A stretch of DNA of 64,000 bases from Virgisporangium aurantiacum (GTDB lineage: Bacteria; Actinomycetota; Actinomycetes; Mycobacteriales; Micromonosporaceae), in NCBI RefSeq assembly GCF_016863635.1, contig NZ_BOPG01000034.1, positions 62,001 to 126,000 of the forward strand. Reading direction: 5' to 3'. Position numbers and translations under genes: made by a program. The notes below the pieces were generated by a model. That model had not been told where the DNA came from. It was given only the letters and a program-made list of their open reading frames with translations, and did not search any database. Positions 8,846 through 16,806 of the stretch are shown here, piece after piece (the stretch's first letter is position 1; every line of letters starts with the position of its first letter).

Positions 8846-10135
8846 CTATTCGTGCGCCGCCACCGGCTGTTCGTGCGCCGCCACCGGCCGGGAGTGGGCC
8901 AGCGCCAGGTCGGCGGTCCGGCGGCCCAGTGCGCCCAGCACCGCGTCGCGTAGCGGGGCGCGCCGCACCGGCGTGCGCACCGTGTACCGGCTGTCGGCCG
9001 GCGAGCGGTCGGCGAGTCCGACCACCGCGATCACGGCCGTCGACCCGGATGCGAGGGCACCGGCGGGCGTGCTGCGCGCGTCCACGATCATGAGATCGAA
9101 CGGCGTCCCGCCCCCGCACACGACCTCGGCCCCCCAGCGGCTCAGCTGGCGCCGCAGCGACTCCCGCACCAGCGGCTGTCCGTGCTCGACCAGCACCCGC
9201 AACCCGCGCAGGTCGGGCCCGTCCGGCACACCCGGCTCGGCCTGTTCCAGCGACACCGTGCACGTGAACGCGGAGCCGACACCGACCCTGGACTCGACCT
9301 CGATGCCGCCGTCCATGAGCTGCGCCAGTTCGCGGCAGATCGACAGGCCGAGCCCGGTGCCGCCGTACTTGCGGGTGGTGTCGGTGCCGGCCTGGGTGAA
9401 CGGGGCGAACACGCGGGCGATCGCGTCCTCGGGGATGCCGATCCCGGTGTCGCGGACGGTCATCCGCAGGTCGCACCGGCGGCCCGCGGCAAAGGCGCCG
9501 GCAAAGGCGACGGCGACGGCGCCGGGAACGACGTCAACCTCGACCGACACCTCGCCCTCCCGCGTGAACTTGACCGCGTTCGCCAGCAGGTTGACCAGCA
9601 CCTGCCGCAGCCGCACCGGATCGCCGACCACGGTGTCGGGCGTGCCGGGGCCGAACAGCGATGCCAGCGCCAGGCCCTTCTCCTCGGCGCGGGGCGCGAC
9701 CATCGTCACCGCGTCCTCGACGCACGCGACCAGGTCGAACGGGATGCTCTCCAGCTCCAGCCGGCCGGACTCGATCTTCGACAGGTCGAGAATCTCGTCG
9801 ATCACGCCGCACAGGTGGTCGCCGGCGCCGCGCACGATGCCGGCGTACTCGGCCTGCTCGGCGGTGAGTCCGGTCCCCTGCAGCAGGGTGGTGAAGCCGA
9901 TGACGGCGTTGAGCGGCGAGCGGATCTCGTGGCTCATGTTGGCCAGGAACGCGGCCTTCGCGTCGGCGGTGCGCTGGGCCTCGGCGCGGGCGCGTTCGAG
10001 CTCGTCGCTCTTGTCGGACAGTTCGGCGTAGACGGCGAGCAGGCCGCGGCTGGTCTCGTCGAGTTCGACGCGCAACGCCTCGACCTCGGCGCGCAGGGCC
10101 TCGATCTCGGCCGGAAGAGCATCGAAGCCGGTCAT
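8846..10135 (-). CDS. Histidine kinase with N-terminal coiled coil and degenerate receiver
   Basis: A 429-residue soluble kinase, last gene of the stressosome operon. Residues 8-65 form a heptad-rich coiled coil. Then come HisKA with the H-box FLANMSHEIRSPLNA and ATPase motifs NLLANAVKF, DTGIGIPED and GTGLGLSICREL. The last 120 residues look like a receiver fold (GLRVLVEHGQPLVRESL ... LMIVDARS). The usual acidic pair is replaced by EHGQ and the conserved Lys region reads PVRR, so it is probably not phosphorylated normally. The tail repeats PVAAHE twice. The start is the ATG that overlaps the upstream phosphatase stop as ATGA. Confidence 0.9.
   Translation of the reverse strand: MTGFDALPAEIEALRAEVEALRVELDETSRGLLAVYAELSDKSDELERARAEAQRTADAKAAFLANMSHEIRSPLNAVIGFTTLLQGTGLTAEQAEYAGIVRGAGDHLCGVIDEILDLSKIESGRLELESIPFDLVACVEDAVTMVAPRAEEKGLALASLFGPGTPDTVVGDPVRLRQVLVNLLANAVKFTREGEVSVEVDVVPGAVAVAFAGAFAAGRRCDLRMTVRDTGIGIPEDAIARVFAPFTQAGTDTTRKYGGTGLGLSICRELAQLMDGGIEVESRVGVGSAFTCTVSLEQAEPGVPDGPDLRGLRVLVEHGQPLVRESLRRQLSRWGAEVVCGGGTPFDLMIVDARSTPAGALASGSTAVIAVVGLADRSPADSRYTVRTPVRRAPLRDAVLGALGRRTADLALAHSRPVAAHEQPVAAHE
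8849..8888. repeat. Two 19-bp direct repeats spaced by 21 bp
   Basis: The 19-base unit at 8849-8867 recurs at 8870-8888. It codes the repeated PVAAHE at the extreme C-terminus of the histidine kinase. The 21-base period keeps the frame, suggesting expansion by slippage. Confidence 0.85.
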
Positions 10136-11205
10136 CGGGCCCCTCCCGGTGACACGACGACGACCGTGGCGTCGTCGCGGTTGCGGGTGTGATCGCGGAG
10201 CAGGGTCGCCGCGGCCACGGCCGGATCGTGGCCGAGGAGCTCGGGGTCGGGGACGAGCCGGGACGACAGGCCGTCGGTCCACAGCACCAGGCTCGCGCCG
10301 GCCGGGAACGGCATCGAGGCGATCCGCGTGCGCGGCGGCTGGACGTGCAGCCCCAGCGTGCCGCCGTAGGTGACCAGCCCGCGCGCGTCACCGGATGCCG
10401 GCACGACGCGGCCGTTGACGTTGCCGATCGCGAAGTAGCGCAGCAGACCCTCGGCGGCGTCGATCCGGCACATCGTCACCGCGGCGCCGCGGGTGTCGCG
10501 CATCCGGGCATTGGCGCGCGGCACGAACTGCTCGAAGTCGTCGACGCCCGCGGCGAACCCGATCAGCGCCGCGTCGGTGGCCAGCGACGCCTTCGGGCCG
10601 TGGCCGAGCCCGTCGACCACGGCCACGGTGAGCACGTCGCCGTCCTCGGCGACCGCCCACCCGTCACCGCAGGGATCGACGACGCCGACCGAGACGCCGG
10701 CGCAGCGGCGCGGCTCCGGTGGGCGTCCCGGATGATCTTTTGGTTCCGCGAGATCGACCACCGACAGGATCACCGTGCCGCGGCCCGGCCCGGTCCAGGC
10801 GTCGAACCGCGCCGAGGCCCGGCGGACCGCGCGGAGGCCGCAGCCGAGGCCCGCCGCGTCCGGCACCCGCCCGGCTCCCGGCCCGGCTCCCGGGCCAGCG
10901 AGGACGCCGGCCGGGTCGGTCACGCCCGGGCCGTCGTCGACGGCGACAAGTTCGATAGCGGACGGCGTGAGCGCGCGGACCAGCAGCCAGCCGCCACCCG
11001 CGTGGCGCACCAGGTTGGTGGCGAGTTCGGTGACGACCAGTTCGGCGCGACCGTGCCGGTCCTTGTCCGGGCTCAGGTCGTCGACGAGCTTCGCCACCTC
11101 GCGACGAGCCGCGCCGACGTCGGCGTCGGCGCCCACCGGCCACCGCGCGTGAGCCGGCTGGCGGCCTCCCACCAGCACCCGGTGCGGCGCGTTCACCCCG
11201 GTCAC
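10132..11205 (-). CDS. Switch-kinase ATPase fused to SpoIIE/RsbX-type PP2C phosphatase
   Basis: A 357-residue fusion. The first 150 residues are an RsbT/RsbW-like ATPase domain with VVTELATNLVRHA and DDGPGV. The rest is a small SpoIIE-type PP2C phosphatase with metal-binding positions in GDGW, VVDGLGHG, TDGLSSR and NRDDAT. In stressosome systems an RsbX-like phosphatase resets phosphorylated RsbR and RsbS; the fused ATPase could instead act as an anti-sigma or anti-adaptor kinase. GTG start four bases after the rsbT stop; its stop overlaps the kinase start. The order R-S-T-X-kinase supports membership in one operon. Confidence 0.92.
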   Translation of the reverse strand: MTGVNAPHRVLVGGRQPAHARWPVGADADVGAARREVAKLVDDLSPDKDRHGRAELVVTELATNLVRHAGGGWLLVRALTPSAIELVAVDDGPGVTDPAGVLAGPGAGPGAGRVPDAAGLGCGLRAVRRASARFDAWTGPGRGTVILSVVDLAEPKDHPGRPPEPRRCAGVSVGVVDPCGDGWAVAEDGDVLTVAVVDGLGHGPKASLATDAALIGFAAGVDDFEQFVPRANARMRDTRGAAVTMCRIDAAEGLLRYFAIGNVNGRVVPASGDARGLVTYGGTLGLHVQPPRTRIASMPFPAGASLVLWTDGLSSRLVPDPELLGHDPAVAAATLLRDHTRNRDDATVVVVSPGGAR

Positions 11206-11209
11206 CGGC

Positions 11210-11647
11210 TCAACGGCCCCACTGCGTGATCGTGACCGTGGTGCCCTTGCCGACGTCGGACTCGATGCTGAACTCGTCGACCAGCCGGCGGCTGCCGGGC
11301 AGGCCGAGCCCGAGACTGTCGGCGGTGCTGTAGCCGTCGCGCATGGCCGCCTCCATGTCCTCGATACCGGGCCCGTTGTCCCGGAACGTGGCCCGCACCC
11401 CGCGGCGGCCGTGGTCCTCGGCCGGCTCGATCGTCGCGACCCCTTGGCCGTGGGTGGCGTACCGGAAGATGTTGCGGGCCAGTTCGCTGCCCGCGGTGAC
11501 GAGCTTGGTGGCGGCCGTCAGGTTCAGGCCCGCCTCCCGGGCCTCGGCCCGGAGAACCGCCCGGACCCGGAGGAGGTCGCCCTCCGCCGCGATCGGGACC
11601 GTGTGCGTGTGTGCCTGGGGGTCGGCAAGGTCAGTGGACGTACTCAT
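11210..11647 (-). CDS. rsbT: RsbT-type serine/threonine switch kinase
   Basis: A 145-residue ATPase of the GHKL fold: N-box SELARNIFRYA, G1 DNGPGIED, and G2 GLGLPGSRRL near the C-terminus. RsbT phosphorylates RsbS and RsbR in the stressosome and, once released, activates a downstream partner. The start chosen is ATG 11647, inside the end of rsbS with a 17-base overlap. Upstream in-frame codons would give a tail that merely translates rsbS in another frame. No RsbU phosphatase or sigma factor gene lies in this window, so the output is unknown. Confidence 0.93.
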   Translation of the reverse strand: MSTSTDLADPQAHTHTVPIAAEGDLLRVRAVLRAEAREAGLNLTAATKLVTAGSELARNIFRYATHGQGVATIEPAEDHGRRGVRATFRDNGPGIEDMEAAMRDGYSTADSLGLGLPGSRRLVDEFSIESDVGKGTTVTITQWGR

Positions 11648-12002
11648 CGCGACGTCCGCGCAGACGCGCCATACCCTGCTCCGCTGTGAGTGCCGTGTCG
11701 ACGTGCCGCAGCGGCACGCCCAGTTCGACGAGTGTGATCGCGACGGCCGGTTGCACGCCGACGATCGTGGCATCCGCCCCGAGCAGCCGGATCATCGCGA
11801 CGATCCGCGAGATGATCCGGGCCACGAACGAATCCACCACGGACAGCCCGCTGACGTCGATCAGCACGCCGCGGGCCGAGGTCCGGGCCACCTCCCGGGT
11901 GACCTCCCGTTCGATCTCCTCGATGGTGGCGTCCTCAAGGTCGCCCTGAAGCATGACGAGCAGGTTGCCGCCCATCCGCATGATCGGAACCAGCTCAGGC
12001 AT
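11631..12002 (-). CDS. rsbS: RsbS-type single STAS domain protein
   Basis: A 123-residue protein made of one STAS domain. The loop DVSGLSVVDSF carries the serine that RsbT phosphorylates in characterised RsbS proteins, and VGVQPAVAITLVELG matches the second conserved segment. It forms the stressosome core with RsbR and holds RsbT in the resting state. Its start overlaps the rsbR stop by 8 bases and its end overlaps rsbT by 17, consistent with translational coupling and fixed stoichiometry. Confidence 0.93.
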   Translation of the reverse strand: MPELVPIMRMGGNLLVMLQGDLEDATIEEIEREVTREVARTSARGVLIDVSGLSVVDSFVARIISRIVAMIRLLGADATIVGVQPAVAITLVELGVPLRHVDTALTAEQGMARLRGRRDEYVH

Positions 12003-13206
12003 GGCTGCCCACCAGCGCGTCCCGGTCGCGGTTGCCGGTCAGGGCCGGCGCCGCGCCCACCATCGTGAGCGCCAGTTGCAGCGCCTCCCGCAGGTTGCTG
12101 CGGCTGCGCAGCGAGCCCAGGTCGATGCCCAGGTGCACGATCGCCTGCGCCGTCTCCGGGCGCACGCCGCTCAGGATGCTGGTGGCTCCCATCAGCCGGG
12201 CCGCCTCGACGGTCTTGAGCATGTGCTGGGCCACCTCCGTGTCGACCGCCGGCACGCCGCTGACGTCGAGGATCGCCACTTCGGCCTGGTACGCGGCGAC
12301 GCGTTCGAGCAGCCCCTCGGTGAGCCGGGCGGCGCGGGCGCTGTCGAGCGTCCCGATGATCGGCAGGACGAGCACCTTGTCCCAGACCTGGATCACCGGC
12401 GTCGACAGCTCCAGGATCTCGTCCTGTTGACGCTGCACCAGCAGTTCCTGCGCCCGCTTGTCGGACAGGTCGCGGCCGACGGAGACGAACCCGATCACCG
12501 TGTCGGAGTCGTCGCGGATCGGGCTCATGATCGTGCTGCCCCAGAACCGGCTGCCGTCCTTGCGGACCCGCCAGCCCTCGGTCTCCAGCCGGCCCAGCCG
12601 CACGGCGCCGGCCATCTCCCGGTCGGGCACGCCGTTGCGGGCGTCGTCCTCGGGGTAGAACGTCGACACGTGGTGACCGATGATCTCCGCGGCCCGGTAG
12701 CCCTTCAGCTTCTCGGCGCCGGGGCTCCACGACCGGATCACGCCGTCGGTGTCGAGCCGGATCACCTCGTAGTCGGTGATCGCGTCGAGCATCCGCTCGA
12801 CGGCGCGCATCTCGATCTCCTGCTCGCGCCGGTCGGTGTGGTTGCGGGTGACGCGGACGAAGCCGAGCAGCGTGCCGCCGTGCCCCCGGATCGGCGTGAG
12901 CGTGACCGAGGCCCAGAACTGGGTGCCGTCCTTGCGGACCCGCCAGCCCTCGGCGTCCAGGCGGCCGGTCTCGGCGGCGGCGCGCAGATCCTGGGCGGGG
13001 CGGCCGTCGCGCACGTCGTCCTCGGGGTAGAAGACGCTGCCGGGACGTCCGATGATCTCCCCCGCCGCGTATCCGAACAGCCGCGCGGCGCCCTCGTGCC
13101 AGGTGCGCACGTGCCCGGTGTCGTCGAGCTTGATCACCTCGTAGTCGGTGATGCTGTCGATCATCTGCTGATAGAGGGCCAGCTCGCCGTCCATCGCGAC
13201 CTGCAT
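11995..13206 (-). CDS. RsbR-type stressosome sensor: PAS-PAS-STAS
   Basis: A 403-residue protein. Two PAS domains cover about residues 8-120 and 128-245 and look like an internal duplication: both contain SITDYEVI or AITDYEVI near the start and a later EGWRVRKDG block. A STAS domain follows (about 275-385) with DVSGVPAVDTEV, whose Thr matches a phosphorylated site in RsbR, and SGVRPETAQAIVHLGID. The usual RsbR sensor is a non-heme globin; here PAS domains replace it. The ATG at 13206 is preferred over TTG 13227 because GGGGAGG lies six bases before it. Ligand or cofactor is not evident. Confidence 0.92.
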   Translation of the reverse strand: MQVAMDGELALYQQMIDSITDYEVIKLDDTGHVRTWHEGAARLFGYAAGEIIGRPGSVFYPEDDVRDGRPAQDLRAAAETGRLDAEGWRVRKDGTQFWASVTLTPIRGHGGTLLGFVRVTRNHTDRREQEIEMRAVERMLDAITDYEVIRLDTDGVIRSWSPGAEKLKGYRAAEIIGHHVSTFYPEDDARNGVPDREMAGAVRLGRLETEGWRVRKDGSRFWGSTIMSPIRDDSDTVIGFVSVGRDLSDKRAQELLVQRQQDEILELSTPVIQVWDKVLVLPIIGTLDSARAARLTEGLLERVAAYQAEVAILDVSGVPAVDTEVAQHMLKTVEAARLMGATSILSGVRPETAQAIVHLGIDLGSLRSRSNLREALQLALTMVGAAPALTGNRDRDALVGSHA

Positions 13207-13373
13207 GTTGCGCCTCCCCAGGGGCAAGCACTACAAGCTATCGAGTAATCACTTACCGTGTTCGAAGCCTAGCAGCGGGATGTGGTGCGATCAGGCGAAC
13301 GCCCGCACCGAGCAGCCGATGGCAAGGGCCGATTCACGACGCACTGTTGAGGAACGGCCGCCGGACCTCCTGC

Positions 13374-13391
13374 CCGACCCTTCGGGGTCGG
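13374..13391. terminator. 7-bp GC-rich hairpin with UUCG loop
   Basis: Arms CCGACCC and GGGTCGG flank a TTCG tetraloop. It lies beyond the priA stop and before the rsbR promoter region, so it can help end the long operon that finishes with priA. There is no T-tract. Confidence 0.5.
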
Positions 13392-13405
13392 CCGGCGCCT
13401 TGGTG

Positions 13406-13440
13406 TGCGGTGGGGCTTCTTCCCTGGTCGCCCCGCCGCA
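13406..13440 (-). terminator. 11-bp hairpin just after priA
   Basis: Arms at 13406-13416 and 13430-13440 pair over 11 positions with one G-T pair, leaving a 13-base loop. It sits 12 bases past the priA stop codon, in tandem with the hairpin at 13374-13391. Confidence 0.5.
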
Positions 13441-13451
13441 CCCCGGGCCGT

Positions 13452-15515
13452 CTACAGCAGTTCGAGCGGATCGATCTGGACCCGCACCGTCCCCGGCGCC
13501 TTCCGCGCGCTGCGCACCGCGATCGCCACCTTCAGCGCCGCCGCCAGCGCCAGCCCGTCGCCGCGGGACGTGCGCACCAGCGTCCGCTCCTGCCCCTCCT
13601 CGCCGGTGTCCACCGGCCCGAGCAGGTCGGCCTCCGCCGGCAGGTCGGCCGCGGCCAGCAGGTCCGCGACCGCGTCGGCCGCACCGGTCACCGACGCGAT
13701 CCGCGCGGTCGGCGGGAAGCCCAGCTCGCGCCGCTCGGCCAGTTCCCGGGCGGCGAGCCAGGCCGCGTCCCACCGCACCAGCGCCTGGACCGTGGCCAAT
13801 CCCCCCTCGGCCATCACCACCACCTGGCCGCCGTCGGCCGCCGGACGCGCCAGCGCCGCCGCGGCGAACCAGCGGCGCACCGTCTCCTCGGTGGCCCGCA
13901 GGTCGGCGCGGGTCAGCAGCGCCCAGGTGTCGAGCAGGAGCACGGCGCCGTAGCCGCCCTCGGCCACCGGTTCCGCGCCGGGGGTGCACACCACCACGGC
14001 CGGCTCGGCCGGGACGGTGGCCAGCACGGCGTCGCGCCCCGACGTGCGCACCGGCGCGCCCGCGAACGCCCGGCCCAGTTCCTCGGCGGTCCGCCGGGCG
14101 CCGATGACGGAGGCCCGCATCCGCCGGTCGCCGCAGGTGACGCAGGCATGGTCGGCGGCGGCCCGGCCGCACCAGCGGCAGCCCGGCACGCCGCTGGCAC
14201 TGGCCAGGGCGAGCGGCCCGGAGCAGTGCTTACACCGGGCCGGCGTGCCGCACCGGGCGCACGAGACGGACGGCACGTACCCGCGGCGCGGGACCTGCAC
14301 CAGCACCGGCGCGCCGGCGGCCAACGCCGTCCGGGCCGCCTTCCAGGCCAGGGTCGGCAGCCGCGCCGAGCCGGCGGCCGGGTCGTTGTCCTCGCCCGAC
14401 GCGACGACGCGCGGCGCGTGCGCCCGGGTGGCGGCGCGATCGGCGACCAGCTCGTGCGCCCAGCCCGCCTCGACGAGCTGTTGCGCCTCGGCGGTGCGGG
14501 TGAACCCGCCCACGAGGGCGGCACAGCCGGCCCGCTCGGCGCGGGTCAGCAGCACCTGCCGGGCGTGCGGGTAGGGCGCCCGGGGTTCGGCGTGCAGGTC
14601 GTCGCCGTCGTCCCAGATCACCACCAGGCCGAGGTTCTCCACCGGCGCGAACGCGGCGGCGCGGGTGCCCGCCACCACCCGGACCGACCCGCGCGCGGCG
14701 GCGAGGAACCGCCGGTACCGCTCGGCCGGGCCCAGCGCGGCGTTGATCGCGACGTGCCGGTCGGAGCCGAGGTGCGCGGTGAGCGCGGCGTCGAGCCGGT
14801 CGAGGTCCCGGGCGTCGGCGACGACGGCCAGCGCGCCCCGGCCGGTGGCGTGCACGGCGGCCACGGCGGCGGCGACGCGGGCCGGCCAGTCCTCGCCCGG
14901 CAGGGCGCCCCACACCGCCCGGGGCGCCTTCCCATCGGCGAGCGCCCGCAGGTAGGCCGCACCGGTCCGGTACCGCTCCCACCCGGGGTCTTCCACAAAC
15001 GACGCTCGATCCGGTGCGGATTCCGGGCCGGATTCCACACTGGATCGAGCGTCGTTTATGTCAAGACCGGCCTCCGCGCGGGCGTGGCGGGGCGGCACCG
15101 CCAGACGCAGGACGTCGGCCAGCGTGCCCGCGTACCGGTCGGCGACGGCGCGGGCCAGGGCCGCCACCTCGGCGGTGAGCACGCGCTCCGGCGAGACGAC
15201 CCGGTCGAGGAACGCGAGGCGGCCGTCGTGCTCCGAGCGGTCGACCCGCTCCAGCAGGAAGCCGCCGACCAACTGCCCGCCGAACCGCACCCGCACCCGC
15301 ACGCCCGGCCGGGCAGCCGCGTCGTCGGCGGCGGCCACCAGGTAGTCGAACGGCCGGTCGAGGTGGGGCAGCCCGACCTCGACCACCACCCGCGCCACCG
15401 GCGCGGTCGCGGCCGGTTCCTTGGCGGCCTTGGCCGCCTTGCCGCGCCCCTTGGCCGTGGCAGCCGCCCGGGCCGCGGAAGCGGCTCCCGGTACCTCTAC
15501 CTCGAACAGGTCCAA
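13452..15515 (-). CDS. priA: PriA-like primosomal protein N', helicase motifs degenerate
   Basis: A 687-residue replication-restart protein. After an Ala/Lys-rich start, the 3'-end-binding region has LDRPFDYLV and GVRVRVRFGGQLVGGFL. The zinc-binding region is well kept: paired cysteines in CARCGTPARCKHC and CRWCG...CVTCGDRR (about residues 405-460). The helicase P-loop is missing; the expected Walker A position reads ALPGEDWPARVAAAV with no GKT. Loss of the ATPase is typical of actinobacterial PriA, so it likely serves as a loader or scaffold. It is the last gene of the reverse-strand run, eight bases after metK. Residues near 155-175 are coded by an inverted repeat. Confidence 0.92.
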   Translation of the reverse strand: MDLFEVEVPGAASAARAAATAKGRGKAAKAAKEPAATAPVARVVVEVGLPHLDRPFDYLVAAADDAAARPGVRVRVRFGGQLVGGFLLERVDRSEHDGRLAFLDRVVSPERVLTAEVAALARAVADRYAGTLADVLRLAVPPRHARAEAGLDINDARSSVESGPESAPDRASFVEDPGWERYRTGAAYLRALADGKAPRAVWGALPGEDWPARVAAAVAAVHATGRGALAVVADARDLDRLDAALTAHLGSDRHVAINAALGPAERYRRFLAAARGSVRVVAGTRAAAFAPVENLGLVVIWDDGDDLHAEPRAPYPHARQVLLTRAERAGCAALVGGFTRTAEAQQLVEAGWAHELVADRAATRAHAPRVVASGEDNDPAAGSARLPTLAWKAARTALAAGAPVLVQVPRRGYVPSVSCARCGTPARCKHCSGPLALASASGVPGCRWCGRAAADHACVTCGDRRMRASVIGARRTAEELGRAFAGAPVRTSGRDAVLATVPAEPAVVVCTPGAEPVAEGGYGAVLLLDTWALLTRADLRATEETVRRWFAAAALARPAADGGQVVVMAEGGLATVQALVRWDAAWLAARELAERRELGFPPTARIASVTGAADAVADLLAAADLPAEADLLGPVDTGEEGQERTLVRTSRGDGLALAAALKVAIAVRSARKAPGTVRVQIDPLELL
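14997..15057. repeat. 16-bp perfect inverted repeat inside priA
   Basis: Arms at 14997-15012 and 15042-15057 are exact complements around a 29-base centre that itself contains two copies of GGATTCC. The stretch translates in frame as an Asp/Ser/Glu/Pro-rich insert between conserved PriA segments (INDARSSVES ... ASFVEDP). A perfect palindrome of this length in coding sequence is unusual and suggests an inserted mobile palindromic element. Confidence 0.75.
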
Positions 15516-15524
15516 GCGGCGATG

Positions 15525-16718
15525 TTAAGCGCCCGCCGCGCTCTTCAGGTCGTTCACGCGGTCGGTGCGCTCCCAGGTGAAGCCGGGCAGCTCGCGGCCG
15601 AAGTGACCGTAGGCGGCGGTCTGCTGGTACACCGGGTTGAGCAGGTCGAGATCGCGGATGATCGCGGCCGGACGCAGGTCGAACACCTGGTCGATGGCCT
15701 TCTCGATGCTCTCCACCGGCACGGTTTCGGTGCCGAACGTCTCGACGAACAGGCTCACCGGGTGGGCCTTGCCGATCGCGTACGCGACCTGCACCTCGCA
15801 CCGCTCGGCGAGGCCGGCGGCCACCACGTTCTTGGCGACCCAGCGCATCGCGTAGGCGGCCGACCGGTCGACCTTCGACGGGTCCTTGCCGGAGAACGCG
15901 CCGCCGCCGTGGCGGGCGTAGCCGCCGTACGTGTCGACGATGATCTTGCGGCCGGTGAGGCCGGCGTCGCCCATCGGGCCGCCGATCTCGAACCGGCCGG
16001 TGGGGTTCACCAGCAGCTGGTAGCCGTCGGTGTCGAGGTTCAGGCCACCGAGTTCGGGCGCGATGACGTGGTCTTTGATGTCGGGCGAGAGCAGCGACTC
16101 GAGCGAGATGTCGGGCGCGTGCTGGCTCGACACCACGACGGTGACCAGCCGGACCGGCTTGAGCCCGTCGTACTCGATGGTGACCTGGGTCTTTCCGTCG
16201 GGCCGCAGGTACGGGACGGTGCCGTCCTTGCGCACCGCGGTGAGGCGACGGGCGAGCCGGTGCGCGAGCGCGATCGGCAGCGGCATCAGCTCGGGCGTCT
16301 CGTTGCAAGCGAAGCCGAACATCATGCCCTGGTCGCCGGCGCCCTGGTTGTCGAGCGGGTCGGCGGCCTCGCCGCTGCGCTGCTCGATCGCGGTGTCGAC
16401 GCCCTGCGCGATGTCGGGCGACTGCGACCCGATCGACACGCTGACGCCGCACGACGCGCCGTCGAAGCCCTTCTTCGACGAGTCGTAGCCGATGCCGAGG
16501 ATCGTTTCCCGCACGATCGCCGGGATGTCGGCGTACGCGCTGGTGGTGACCTCACCGGCGACGTGGACCTGGCCGGTGGTGATGAGCGTCTCGACTGCGA
16601 CGCGGCTGCGTGGATCGGCGCCGATCAACGCGTCAAGAATGCCGTCACTGATCTGATCAGCGATCTTGTCCGGGTGGCCCTCGGTGACCGACTCGGAGGT
16701 AAAGAGGCGCCGTGCCAC
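15525..16718 (-). CDS. metK: S-adenosylmethionine synthetase
   Basis: Makes S-adenosylmethionine from methionine and ATP. The 397-residue protein has ESVTEGHPDKIADQISD at the N-terminus, GAGDQGMMFG near residue 125, a Lys/Asp-rich substrate region and GGGAFSGKDPSKVDRS near 265. Length and motifs match the family. GTG start with AGGGAG just upstream. The 88 bases between it and coaBC show no recognisable SAM riboswitch. It is cotranscribed with coaBC upstream and priA downstream by position. Confidence 0.98.
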   Translation of the reverse strand: MARRLFTSESVTEGHPDKIADQISDGILDALIGADPRSRVAVETLITTGQVHVAGEVTTSAYADIPAIVRETILGIGYDSSKKGFDGASCGVSVSIGSQSPDIAQGVDTAIEQRSGEAADPLDNQGAGDQGMMFGFACNETPELMPLPIALAHRLARRLTAVRKDGTVPYLRPDGKTQVTIEYDGLKPVRLVTVVVSSQHAPDISLESLLSPDIKDHVIAPELGGLNLDTDGYQLLVNPTGRFEIGGPMGDAGLTGRKIIVDTYGGYARHGGGAFSGKDPSKVDRSAAYAMRWVAKNVVAAGLAERCEVQVAYAIGKAHPVSLFVETFGTETVPVESIEKAIDQVFDLRPAAIIRDLDLLNPVYQQTAAYGHFGRELPGFTWERTDRVNDLKSAAGA

Positions 16719-16806
16719 AGTGCTCCCTCGTGACTGATGAAATAGAGCTTTCCTAGCGGGTTTCGGGAGAGTCTACGGCGCAGCCAGCACCGCAGGCACC
16801 CGACAC

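Noticed and set aside
6525..9476. A 983-codon open frame on the reverse strand opposite the hybrid kinase
   Set aside because: Long antisense frames are expected at this GC content. Its translation is Arg/Gly-rich with no recognisable domain, while the forward frame is an intact kinase.
13207..13451. tRNA or small gene in the rsbR-priA gap
   Set aside because: No cloverleaf or T-loop-like sequence; open frames here lack ribosome sites. Hairpins near priA explain the structure seen.
13347..16733. A 1128-codon forward frame across priA and metK
   Set aside because: It is antisense to two clear conserved genes and its product is low-complexity Arg/Gly/His sequence.
16719..16806. SAM riboswitch upstream of metK
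   Set aside because: Only 88 bases are available and I see no matching stem arrangement.
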